From positions 6,041 to 70,040 of the forward strand of contig NZ_KQ948035.1 in the NCBI RefSeq assembly GCF_001513965.1: a stretch of DNA of 64,000 nt, in the 5' to 3' direction. Positions 26,914 to 34,729 of the stretch are shown piece by piece. Numbering within the stretch: position 1 is the first letter of the stretch; each line of letters starts with the position of its first letter. Source of the DNA: Streptomyces cellostaticus. GTDB taxonomy: Bacteria; Actinomycetota; Actinomycetes; Streptomycetales; Streptomycetaceae. The position numbers were made by a program, and so were the translations under genes. The notes beneath the pieces were generated by a model. The model worked only from the letters and a program-made list of their open reading frames with translations, was not told the origin of the DNA and ran no database searches.

Positions 26914-27330
26914 TTGGGTATATGTCCGCGCAGAGCCTGGCCGGTTGCTGCAATCGTCGCGGGACTACTGAGTGCTTGCGACCCGGCAACCGTGGATCCC
27001 ACGGACCCTGCCAACTTCAGCTCCGTCACCTTCGTCAACGACACCGATTCGCCGGCTGTCCTGTTCGAGTGCGGCGACAGCCGTGGACGTGACTGCCATG
27101 ACATGAGTGGTCGGCTCGCCCCCAAAGAACGCTGCGAACAGAGGGTGTACTGGGGGGCAGGTCCCGATCCTTGGCAGGTCAGGGACGCTCGGGGGCGGAT
27201 CATCGGCTGGCTGGTCGTGAGCGCACCGCGCCGTGAATCCGGAGCCGTCTACGACCTCGGTGATGCCGAGCCTCAGCCCGGCAAGCCAACGACTCCGCGC
27301 ACTTCGCCGCACCCGGACCCGATGCAGTGA
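26914..27330 (+). CDS. Putative lipoprotein (138 aa)
   Basis: The TTG start has GGGAGG 5 nt upstream. A short basic N-terminus is followed by VAAIVAGLLSAC, a lipobox (LLSAC), so the protein should be lipidated and exported. The mature part has VTFVNDTDSPAVLFECG and two further Cys residues, and a Pro/Thr-rich tail. The fold is unknown. An upstream in-frame GTG (26881) lacks a ribosome site and would bury the signal. Confidence 0.7.
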   Translation: MGICPRRAWPVAAIVAGLLSACDPATVDPTDPANFSSVTFVNDTDSPAVLFECGDSRGRDCHDMSGRLAPKERCEQRVYWGAGPDPWQVRDARGRIIGWLVVSAPRRESGAVYDLGDAEPQPGKPTTPRTSPHPDPMQ

Positions 27331-27371
27331 TCCGGTTCCCCCGGTGGCCCAGGCTCACCGCTTTGGCCTTC

Positions 27372-27779
27372 TCAGCTCACCTGCTCTGGCGCGAAGTAGT
27401 CGCGCAGCTGGGCGATCTTCCCGTCGCGGATGCGGAAGATCTGTACCAGCGAGACGGTCACGTCTCCTCCGGTCCCGTCGAAGACTGTGTCGATCTCGGC
27501 GATGAACACGTCGGGATCGGAGGTGGTGTGCAGCACGTAGCCGGACTTCTCCAGATTCGGCGCTCTCTTGTCGTTCACCTGCCGCTCATAGTAGGCCGCC
27601 ATGCCTCTGCGGATCTCCTCGCGGCCCTGCAACCGCCTCGGGAAGATGGAGTCGGGAGTCACGAGCGGTGCCTCGAAGACACCGTCCTCGGTGAAATTCT
27701 CGGCAAGAGCATCAGCATTGCGGGTCAGGGCACCGGCATGGACGTAGCTTTCGAAGATCTCCTGCGGGGATCTGGACAC
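27372..27779 (-). CDS. SnoaL/NTF2-like protein
   Basis: 135 residues with the NTF2-like cone pattern: an N-terminal helix ending in ALAENFTEDGVFEAPL, a GREEIRRGMAAYYE segment, and C-terminal strands ending in FRIRDGKIAQLRDYF. Family members are ketosteroid isomerase-like enzymes, cyclases or binding proteins. GTG 27779 has GGAGG 5 nt upstream. Confidence 0.83.
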   Translation of the reverse strand: MSRSPQEIFESYVHAGALTRNADALAENFTEDGVFEAPLVTPDSIFPRRLQGREEIRRGMAAYYERQVNDKRAPNLEKSGYVLHTTSDPDVFIAEIDTVFDGTGGDVTVSLVQIFRIRDGKIAQLRDYFAPEQVS

Positions 27780-28005
27780 GGTGGCCTCCCGGAATACACA
27801 CACGGAAGGCCACCTCATCACAGAGATCTTTACTGGAGGGCGGTTTCGGCGAAACGATCATGCTCTGTCGGGTGGGCCGACCTTCAGAGATTGTGGTCGA
27901 CGTGGGGTGATGACCGCAGGAGCCGAGAAGATCCCAAACGACCAAGTGGCCGAGTCCGGCCCGGATCCGATGGCGGGCTCTGCGGGTGCCTTCGGCAGGC
28001 GTATG

Positions 28006-28539
28006 TCACCCCGGTGCCGAAGAGGGGCGGCCGGCATCGCCACGCGGAGCCGAGAAATCCTCGAGACTGCGGAGGTACGACAGGCCAGGCCGACCGCCGA
28101 GCTGTGTCTCGCCGACGACCGCGAACCCTGCTCGGACCAGCACGGCCCGCGATGCCGCGTTGTCGAGCGTGGCCGCAGCCCGCAGGACGGTCAGCCCGTA
28201 CCCGTTGGCGGCGAGATCGCACAACTCCCGCACGGCCCGGGTGGCCAGCCCCCGGCCCGCCGCACGCTCTGCAATGCGGTATCCGAGTTCGGCGCCGCCG
28301 TCGGCCACATCCACGAGGTTGACCCGCCCCAGTACCTCGCCTTCGACCCCGACCAGCGCGTGGAAGTAACAGACACCGGCCTCCTGCTCGGCTAGCAGGG
28401 CACGGTGCCGCTCCTCGAACCGGGCGAAGTAGTCCTCGCCTCGGTCAGGGACGGACGCGGCGAAGTAAGCCCGGTTCTCCCGCTCGAAGGCGAGGAGCGC
28501 AGGGGCGTGGTCCGGACGGAGCAGCTGCAACTCGGGCAC
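28006..28539 (-). CDS. GNAT-family acetyltransferase (RimJ/RimL-like)
   Basis: 177 residues: PELQLLRPDHAPALLAFERE at the N-terminus, AELGYRIAERAAGRGLATRA as the acetyl-CoA loop, and LDNAASRAVLVRAGF as motif B. This is the pattern of ribosomal-protein-like or amino-sugar acetyltransferases. GTG 28539 has no Shine-Dalgarno. TACAGT about 7 nt upstream could be a -10 for a leaderless mRNA. Overlapping frames on both strands further upstream are not coding. Confidence 0.82.
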   Translation of the reverse strand: MPELQLLRPDHAPALLAFERENRAYFAASVPDRGEDYFARFEERHRALLAEQEAGVCYFHALVGVEGEVLGRVNLVDVADGGAELGYRIAERAAGRGLATRAVRELCDLAANGYGLTVLRAAATLDNAASRAVLVRAGFAVVGETQLGGRPGLSYLRSLEDFSAPRGDAGRPSSAPG

Positions 28540-28893
28540 AGGGAGGACTGTACGAAAACGAGCCGCCGCCCGCCCCTTGTTTTGCGGCAGCCGCTCACTC
28601 CACAGCGTGGCACGACCGAGACGGGACTCAACGACCTCGTGCGTGAAGGGCGGGCACGATTGCGGAGGTGGGTTGTCGGGGCGGTCGGATCCCGAGCCGG
28701 CATGCTCCGATGGGCTGGACCGCGGACTGCGCACTGCTGGGTGCCCTGGCACCATCGCGCCGCGTACAACCAGCCCGCCCCGCCCGGTGTGAAGATACCC
28801 ACTGCACTCCGGCGGGGACGCCGGAACGTGGCCCGGCCGGGGGTCGTCTTTGACTGCGGCGAAGCTCTCGTCCCGAACCGGAAGGAATCCGCC
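28540..28893. other. Divergent intergenic region, no gene seen
   Basis: 354 bp between the GNAT gene and a small membrane-anchored protein gene. No signal, repeat or coding pattern stands out apart from the possible leaderless -10 box of the GNAT gene. Confidence 0.4.
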
Positions 28894-29256
28894 GTGCCTC
28901 TCTCCCACACCCGTCGTCGGCCGACGACGTTTCCGCTTGTGGCCGTGGCCGTCGTGGTTCTGCTCGGCCTCGCGGGCTGGTACGTGTTCTCGGGGCGCGG
29001 CGCGGGGCTGCTGCCGCAGGACAGCTGGGGGCCGTGGCGAGAGAAGCGGGTGAAGGACTGGTCGGTGCTGATACGGGTCAACTCGTGGAGCGACGCCGCC
29101 GAGGCAGAGATGCACATGGGCAAGGCAGAGGACTTCACCATGAAGGCGTACGGCAGACCGTCCACTGCCACGGCGGTGATGGACGGCACCCGGTTCACCC
29201 TGACACCCGGCGGCGAGGTCACCGGACAGCGGTCGCAGGAGCACGGCGCGAGGTGA
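28894..29256 (+). CDS. Small membrane-anchored protein (120 aa)
   Basis: GTG start with GAAGGA 7 nt upstream. A basic N-terminus (HTRRRPTT) leads into one membrane segment (FPLVAVAVVVLLGLAGWYVF), and the remaining roughly 85 residues would face outside. The exposed part includes SWGPWREKRVKDWSVLIRVN and is rich in charged residues. No family recognised. Confidence 0.65.
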   Translation: MPLSHTRRRPTTFPLVAVAVVVLLGLAGWYVFSGRGAGLLPQDSWGPWREKRVKDWSVLIRVNSWSDAAEAEMHMGKAEDFTMKAYGRPSTATAVMDGTRFTLTPGGEVTGQRSQEHGAR

Positions 29257-29365
29257 CGAGTTGCTGCCGCCGGCCCGGCACATGGAACCCGAACACGTCG
29301 TCGCGGGATTCGCCGCCAGGGGCCTACCACTCTCGGTGCGCGGTGTGGTGTGAGGCGGCACCTGC

Positions 29366-29923
29366 TCAAAGTCCACTGATTGAGTGCAGTCGGGCGAACT
29401 CGTCAGCGAGGATGCCCATCACGACGAGATCGCGGTGCCGGCCGGCGACGAACACACGATCGCGTAGGCGGCCTTCCTCCACGAAACCCAGCCGGCGATG
29501 AAGTGCCACCGATGCCTCATTGTGCGCGAAGATTCTTGCTTCGCACTTGTGGTAGCGCCGCTCGGCGAACATGAAGCGCAGCAGCAGCACCACGGCCTCT
29601 GCCGCGTAGCCTTTGCGGCGGTGATCAGCGCCGATCGTGACGCCGTACTCGAACCAGCCCGCACGTGGGTCGGCGTGGTGCGAGCCGGCGGCACCGACCA
29701 GTTCGCCCGTGTCGACGGCTTCGATGGCGAGCCGGAAGCAGTCATCGTCGGACTTGGCCGAGGCCTGTTCCTGTGCCCACGCCCGGAAGCTCTCCGCGGA
29801 ACGTGGCGGTTTCAGCAGGTCCCCCAGCCGCTCCTCGTCCTCGGCCAAGCGCATGAAGGCGGTCCAGTCGTCGGGCTCGATACCGCGCAGGCGTACCCGC
29901 TTGCCCGTCCAAAATGATGTCAT
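29366..29923 (-). CDS. GNAT-family acetyltransferase
   Basis: 185 residues: VRLRGIEPDDWTAFMRLAED, FEYGVTIGADHRRKGYAAEA as the acetyl-CoA loop, and HNEASVALHRRLGFVEEG as motif B. The pattern is that of RimL-like or antibiotic-type acetyltransferases. ATG 29923 starts at the domain border; ATG 29959 is in frame. Neither has a strong ribosome site. It lies immediately downstream of the PCMT operon on the same strand but with a gap, so co-transcription is uncertain. Confidence 0.83.
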   Translation of the reverse strand: MTSFWTGKRVRLRGIEPDDWTAFMRLAEDEERLGDLLKPPRSAESFRAWAQEQASAKSDDDCFRLAIEAVDTGELVGAAGSHHADPRAGWFEYGVTIGADHRRKGYAAEAVVLLLRFMFAERRYHKCEARIFAHNEASVALHRRLGFVEEGRLRDRVFVAGRHRDLVVMGILADEFARLHSISGL

Positions 29924-29993
29924 CCCGTATTGGATCAATTCCTGGCACCTGGCGTCCATGACTTTGGGGAACCCCGAGTGAGCAGGGACCCGG

Positions 29994-32294
29994 TCAGGGC
30001 ATTTCGGGTGTCCAGGTGAAGACGAGTCGGCTGTGCGGCTTGTCCAGGACGTGGCCCGCAGGCAGGTCTCGATCGGCTGTTCCGGCGGGGTAGACCGTCA
30101 GTTGAGGGCCGGCGGTGCGGGCGTCGCGGTGCCAGGCGATGACGAGGTCGGCCATGGTGTCGGCGAGTTCGACGGCGTGTGGGCCGTGTGCGTGGATGCC
30201 GAACTCCCAGAGGCCGGTGCCGGATTCGTCGGTGGAGAGTTTGCGGGTCAGGAGGCGGGCGAGGGAGCCGTCGCGGATGAGGGCGGCGGCGTCCCATCCG
30301 GCGGGGCGGTGGAGGATGCCGGTGTCGAGATCGGCATCGACGGCGAGGCGGGCGAACCCGTTGTCGAGGTGGGTCGCCAGCCATAGGAGGAGCATGTCGA
30401 AGGGGACGTTGCCGGGGATGGTGACGCCGGTCCATCGTTCGGTTCGGGGCATGTCGAGGGCGACGTCGAGGCAACTGGTGTCGGCCGGGGTGCCGTCGGC
30501 GGAACGGACTGTGATCTCGCCGCCCCGCAGCTGGGTGACGGCGTCCTCGCGGTGGCCGGGGCCTTGGAGGGGAACGAACCCGCACACGGTGTAGCTGTCC
30601 GCGACCAGGCCGCCGTTTCGTTTGGTGAAGGGGATGGACCAGGTGTAGCCGTGAATGCGCAGTGGGACGATGAGGCGTCCGCTCTCGGCGAGGCAGTTGA
30701 TCCAGGCGGGCGGGATGTCGCGTGCTTCGACGGTGACGATGACGGCGTCCGCACTTCCCGGCGTCACGAGTGCGGCCGGGGCCGTCTCGCCGTCGCCGAG
30801 GTGGACGCGGACCTGGTGGTAGCCGGTGTCGTCCAGGAACCGGCGGGCGCGGTCGGTGACCCACGGGTCGATGTCGATGCTCATCACGGTTCCGTGCGAA
30901 CCGACGATCTCCTTGGCGAGAGCGGCGTTGAAGCCGCCGGAGCCGACCTCGATCACGGTGTTGCCGAGGCGTAGGCGTGCATCGCGCAGCATGAGGGCCT
31001 GCAACCAGGGTGCCGAAACGCTGCTGGTGGCCGCCCCGCCGGGGGTGCGTCTGGTGACGGGCGCCTGCTCTGCGTCGTACGCGTCGGTCAGGGAGACTCC
31101 GGGCAGGAAGCGGTGGCGCGGGACGCGCCGGAAGGCTGCGTCGATCGGGCTGCCCGCGTCCGTCCGGCCGTCCTCGACCAGCCGGTCGGCCATCGCGTGC
31201 CGCAACCTGGTTGCCTCTGCCGCCCGTTCGATGGCTTCCGGAGCTTCGGTGGGGGTGATCGGGTAGCGGTGTACAGGGGGCAGTCCGGTCAGCAGACCGG
31301 GCCAGATGGTGTCGATGACGTGCGCGCTCGGGGTGAACAGGGGCTGGGCGAGGGCGGGCAGGTCGGCGGGCTCGTGCCACTCCCAGCGGTGGATCAAGTG
31401 AGGTTCGGTGACGGCCGGTTCGCCGGTGCAGGCGGTGACGCGGACGGCGGCCGTCATCCGGGGGATGCCGTGGGTGGAGTCCATCAGCAGGGCGAGCAGC
31501 CGCGAGTCGGCCGGGTCGGACTTGAGTCCCGTCTCCTCCTCCAGCTCCCGCACGGCCGCCTCACGGAAGCCCTCGTCGGCGCTGTTCTTGCCGCCGGGCA
31601 ACTCCCAGACGCCGCGCGTCGACCAGCCCAGCAGGACCCGCCCCGCCGGATCGGTGACGACGACACCGGCGCCCGTGAGGGCGTGCGGGGACGGCTGCCG
31701 CTTGCCGGCATAGGTGGCCTGCGCCGGGGCGGGTCCACGCAGCACGACGAGGGCGAGCCCGTCCGCGTCGTGGCGTTCGGCGAGCGTCCAGCCCGCACCC
31801 AGCAGGCCGATCTCGTCCTCATCGAGAGCGATGTCCCTCTTGCCGGCCGGCACGGCTTCGGCGACCGGTGTGATGACGCAGAGAGTGCCGCCGGGTCGCA
31901 GCCGTTCGCGAAGACGGTTCATGACGCGGGTGCGGTCGCGGATGAAGGCCCAGCTGAGGCGGAAGGTGATCAGGTCGTACGCGGCATGAGGCAGGTCGTC
32001 CAGGGAGTCGCGCTCGATGTCCCAGCACTGGTAAGTGATGCCCGACGTGTTCTCGGTGCTGAGCTGGGCGAGGTCGACGGCGGCGCAGGCGTAGTCGACG
32101 GCATCGACCGCGTAGCCGCCGGCGGCGAGGTGGCGGGCGAGTTCGCCCAGCCCGCAGCCGACATCCAGAGCGAGCCCGCCGCCGGGAGCCGGAGCGTACT
32201 CGGACAGGAGTCGGCGCTCGGCGTCGCCGAGGTGCCGGAACGTCTTGCCACCCGTGTAGTGCGCATCCCACTCATCGGGCGTGGTGTAGGCCAT
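29994..32294 (-). CDS. Tri-domain protein: SAM methyltransferase - NUDIX - PCMT-like (FxLD-system type) methyltransferase
   Basis: 766 residues. Domain 1 (about 1-190) is a class I methyltransferase with LALDVGCGLG at 41-50. Domain 2 (about 200-340) is NUDIX with an intact box, G235 to G256, including E241 and R249-E250 with E253-E254. Domain 3 (about 360-766) resembles protein-L-isoaspartate methyltransferase, with VIEVGSGGFNAALAKE at 447-462 and ARDIPPAW at 524-531. The latter segment is typical of the RiPP-associated methyltransferases called FxLD-system methyltransferases. PCMT domains in RiPP pathways methylate Asp to drive aspartimide/isoaspartate formation. ATG 32294 has AAGGAG upstream. 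It is the last gene of the leftward operon. Confidence 0.85.
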   Translation of the reverse strand: MAYTTPDEWDAHYTGGKTFRHLGDAERRLLSEYAPAPGGGLALDVGCGLGELARHLAAGGYAVDAVDYACAAVDLAQLSTENTSGITYQCWDIERDSLDDLPHAAYDLITFRLSWAFIRDRTRVMNRLRERLRPGGTLCVITPVAEAVPAGKRDIALDEDEIGLLGAGWTLAERHDADGLALVVLRGPAPAQATYAGKRQPSPHALTGAGVVVTDPAGRVLLGWSTRGVWELPGGKNSADEGFREAAVRELEEETGLKSDPADSRLLALLMDSTHGIPRMTAAVRVTACTGEPAVTEPHLIHRWEWHEPADLPALAQPLFTPSAHVIDTIWPGLLTGLPPVHRYPITPTEAPEAIERAAEATRLRHAMADRLVEDGRTDAGSPIDAAFRRVPRHRFLPGVSLTDAYDAEQAPVTRRTPGGAATSSVSAPWLQALMLRDARLRLGNTVIEVGSGGFNAALAKEIVGSHGTVMSIDIDPWVTDRARRFLDDTGYHQVRVHLGDGETAPAALVTPGSADAVIVTVEARDIPPAWINCLAESGRLIVPLRIHGYTWSIPFTKRNGGLVADSYTVCGFVPLQGPGHREDAVTQLRGGEITVRSADGTPADTSCLDVALDMPRTERWTGVTIPGNVPFDMLLLWLATHLDNGFARLAVDADLDTGILHRPAGWDAAALIRDGSLARLLTRKLSTDESGTGLWEFGIHAHGPHAVELADTMADLVIAWHRDARTAGPQLTVYPAGTADRDLPAGHVLDKPHSRLVFTWTPEMP

Positions 32295-32437
32295 CGGTAC
32301 GGCTCCTTGCCTGGTCTGGGGGCGGTTGGATGTTGGTGCGTTGGTGCGCAGGGCTCCTGCCCACACGTCCCGGCCTACCAGTCACGCCGCAAGGGCGCGA
32401 TGCCGCAGCATCGGACGCGGGGTGAGGGAGGCGGTGA

Positions 32438-33706
32438 TCAGAGGGAAGGTTCACCGCGGCCCTGCTTCACACGGCGGCGCTCGTCGTACAGAGGCCAGGA
32501 CAGCTTGTTGCGCCCGTGTCCGGCGACGGCCCACTGCGTGCCGTCCGCGTCGAACTCGATCCGGTACACGCCGGGTTCACCGGTCGCCCGCCACCGGATC
32601 TCGACCTCCTCGATCTCTTGCCAGATGGCCCGCGGCCCGAACTCGGTGACCGAGCAGGTCCCCGCGCCATCCGGGATCACCCGGACCCAGGAGTCGTCCT
32701 CCGGAGCGCCGATCTGAAGGTGCTCGGCGCTGAAGTCACGCACAAGGCCGGGGCGCAGGTGATCGAGGGCCAGCCAGAATCCGCGTGCCTGCGTGGGCGG
32801 CGGCAGTCGGTGGCCGCGTACGGTCACGCCTTCCTGCTTGGCCATCCGCCGGCGAGACTCGGCGGACAGGAAGAGGCGCGTCCACCCCCAGCCGGCGCGG
32901 TGCCCGAACTCGACCGCCCGCAGCTCTCCCTCCACGTGCCCCTGCGTCGTTGTGGTGATCACGGCCAGGCCCGGCCATGAGGGCGAGCGGGTGCCGACCG
33001 TCGCCAGCATCCGGCCCTGCGGCGCGAGTTGTTCCACCAGCGTCGGCGGGATGCGGGGCACGGCGAAGGAGACGAACACCCGGTCGTACGGCGCCTTGTC
33101 CGGGCAGCCCGCCTCGCCGTCCCCCGTCACCACGTCGGGCCCGTAGCCGAGGCCGGCGAGTCGTGCGGCGGCGGCTGTGGTGACGTGTTCGTCGCGGTCG
33201 ATCGTGACCACGCCCGCGTCTCCGCTGACGAAGCAGGCCACCGCGGCGGTCACGCCGGCGCCCGTGCCGACATCCAGCACATGCTGCCCGGGCCGTAGAT
33301 CCAGCTCCTGCAGGAGCTGGGCTGTCATGCCCATCGTGCTCGACATGGCCGTCATCGCCCCGCCCGAGCGGATGCCGCTGGACCGGCCGAGGAGGGGCTC
33401 GCCGTCGTGCTGGACGACGACGCTGTCCCCGCTGTGGAGCATGCGCTGCAGTTCCTCCCGGTGGGCGGGCACCGACCAGTCCAGCAACTCCCAGCGCGGC
33501 GGGGTCTCATCCGGTGCGCTGCGCCGCACGTACGCCTGCGGCATCAGCTTCTGGCGGGGCAGAGCCAGCAGCGCGTCGGACACCGGGCCGGGGGAGAGGT
33601 CGCCGGCCTTGTGGAGGCGGGCGACCATCTCCGCGCGGGCAGCTGTCGTGTCGGCATCGACCGAGGCTGCGGTGGTGCGGGAGACGGGCGGGGCGGGTTC
33701 GGGCAC
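32438..33706 (-). CDS. PCMT-like SAM methyltransferase (RiPP-associated type)
   Basis: 422 residues. HVLDVGTGAGVTAAVA is the SAM-binding motif, preceded by a MTAMSSTMGMTAQLLQEL segment like the PCMT substrate-loop region, and followed by VVTGDGEAG and YDRVFVSFAVPRIPPTLVEQ. The C-terminal 170 residues go beyond classical PCMT, as in the FxLD-system methyltransferases. A GTG start is chosen because ATGs lie inside the fold. It is the second PCMT-like enzyme in one operon, which suggests two substrates or a divergent paralogue. Confidence 0.82.
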   Translation of the reverse strand: MPEPAPPVSRTTAASVDADTTAARAEMVARLHKAGDLSPGPVSDALLALPRQKLMPQAYVRRSAPDETPPRWELLDWSVPAHREELQRMLHSGDSVVVQHDGEPLLGRSSGIRSGGAMTAMSSTMGMTAQLLQELDLRPGQHVLDVGTGAGVTAAVACFVSGDAGVVTIDRDEHVTTAAAARLAGLGYGPDVVTGDGEAGCPDKAPYDRVFVSFAVPRIPPTLVEQLAPQGRMLATVGTRSPSWPGLAVITTTTQGHVEGELRAVEFGHRAGWGWTRLFLSAESRRRMAKQEGVTVRGHRLPPPTQARGFWLALDHLRPGLVRDFSAEHLQIGAPEDDSWVRVIPDGAGTCSVTEFGPRAIWQEIEEVEIRWRATGEPGVYRIEFDADGTQWAVAGHGRNKLSWPLYDERRRVKQGRGEPSL

Positions 33707-33749
33707 GGTGGTCGTCTCTCTGAGAAGGCGGAGGGAACGGGAGCCGGGG

Positions 33750-34664
33750 TCAGGCCCAGCCGAGTTCGGTGTAGGGGCGGCCGCGACGGATGCCGTCGAT
33801 CGCGGCCCGCGTGTAGGCGACGGTCGGGTCCGGCAGCGCGTCGGCCGGCCACCAGCCCCAGCCGACGCACTTGTCGGGTTCCAGGACCTGCGGCTCGCCC
33901 TGCCACCGCCGCGCCCGGAAGACCAGTTGCATCCGAGGCTGCGTGCCGGGCGCGTCAAGGAGATGGACGGCGTGCACGAATTCCACGTCCTCGGCCGCGA
34001 ACACCAGCCCTGCCTCCGCCGTCGCCTCCCGGATCAGGCAGGCGACGGCGGACTCCTGCTCGCAGTGACCGGCCAGGAAGTGATGCTCCGACGGTGCATA
34101 GGCGGAGTCCGGGTGCCGCAGACCGAGCAGGACCTTGCCGTCCCGCTCCGGGTACAGGTGGACGCCGATGACGTTCAGGACCGTCTTCGTGCCGGTGCTG
34201 CGGACGCGGAGGACGGGGAGCGGGCCGTCGGTGTGGTGGCGGGTGTGCGGACCGGCTCGGTGGTGGCGGATGACTGCCGTGGTCCTGGGGTCCATGGTCA
34301 GCCAGGGGATCTGTTCGGCGGGGGTCCAGCGCAGCATGATCCCTTCTGTGAGGGGCAGCGAGGCGGGATCGCCGTTCCACCTCCCTCGGTACACCTGGAC
34401 TCGGCTGGTGGGCCGGTCGGTGTCGCTGCGGGTCTCGATGGCGGCGAACGGCACCAGGCCGGGGATGTGCAGGCCGGCGTCCTCCCGCAGCTGGCGGGCG
34501 ATCACGGCATCGAGGCTTTCGCCTGGCTCGGAGTGGCCGCCGGGCAGGGACCACTGCCCGGCGCCGCAGATGTTCTTGTTGGCGTCGCGTAAGTGCAGCA
34601 GGTAGTGACCGTCGTCGTTGACGAGCAGTGCCGCCGTGCTCGTGGGTACAGCCGGTGCGGTCAA
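33750..34664 (-). CDS. Tandem NUDIX protein with TTA codon
   Basis: 304 residues with two NUDIX folds. The first box (GGHSEPGESLDAV, then RQLREDAG) has Gln and Asp where the REUxEE signature has Glu. The second (AGHCEQES, then REATAEAG) also lacks one Glu. Hydrolase activity is therefore uncertain, and one or both domains may only bind nucleotides. Codon 25 is TTA (34590-34592 on the - strand), implying BldA dependence. The TTG start (34664) has GGAGG 6 nt upstream. It lies between the ABC exporter and the methyltransferase genes in the same operon. Confidence 0.8.
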   Translation of the reverse strand: MTAPAVPTSTAALLVNDDGHYLLHLRDANKNICGAGQWSLPGGHSEPGESLDAVIARQLREDAGLHIPGLVPFAAIETRSDTDRPTSRVQVYRGRWNGDPASLPLTEGIMLRWTPAEQIPWLTMDPRTTAVIRHHRAGPHTRHHTDGPLPVLRVRSTGTKTVLNVIGVHLYPERDGKVLLGLRHPDSAYAPSEHHFLAGHCEQESAVACLIREATAEAGLVFAAEDVEFVHAVHLLDAPGTQPRMQLVFRARRWQGEPQVLEPDKCVGWGWWPADALPDPTVAYTRAAIDGIRRGRPYTELGWA

Positions 34665-34729
34665 CGGATGCCTCCATGCGTGCGGTGGGGGAGGGGTGCC
34701 GCGCCCGCCGAGGGGCGCGGCACCGTTGG

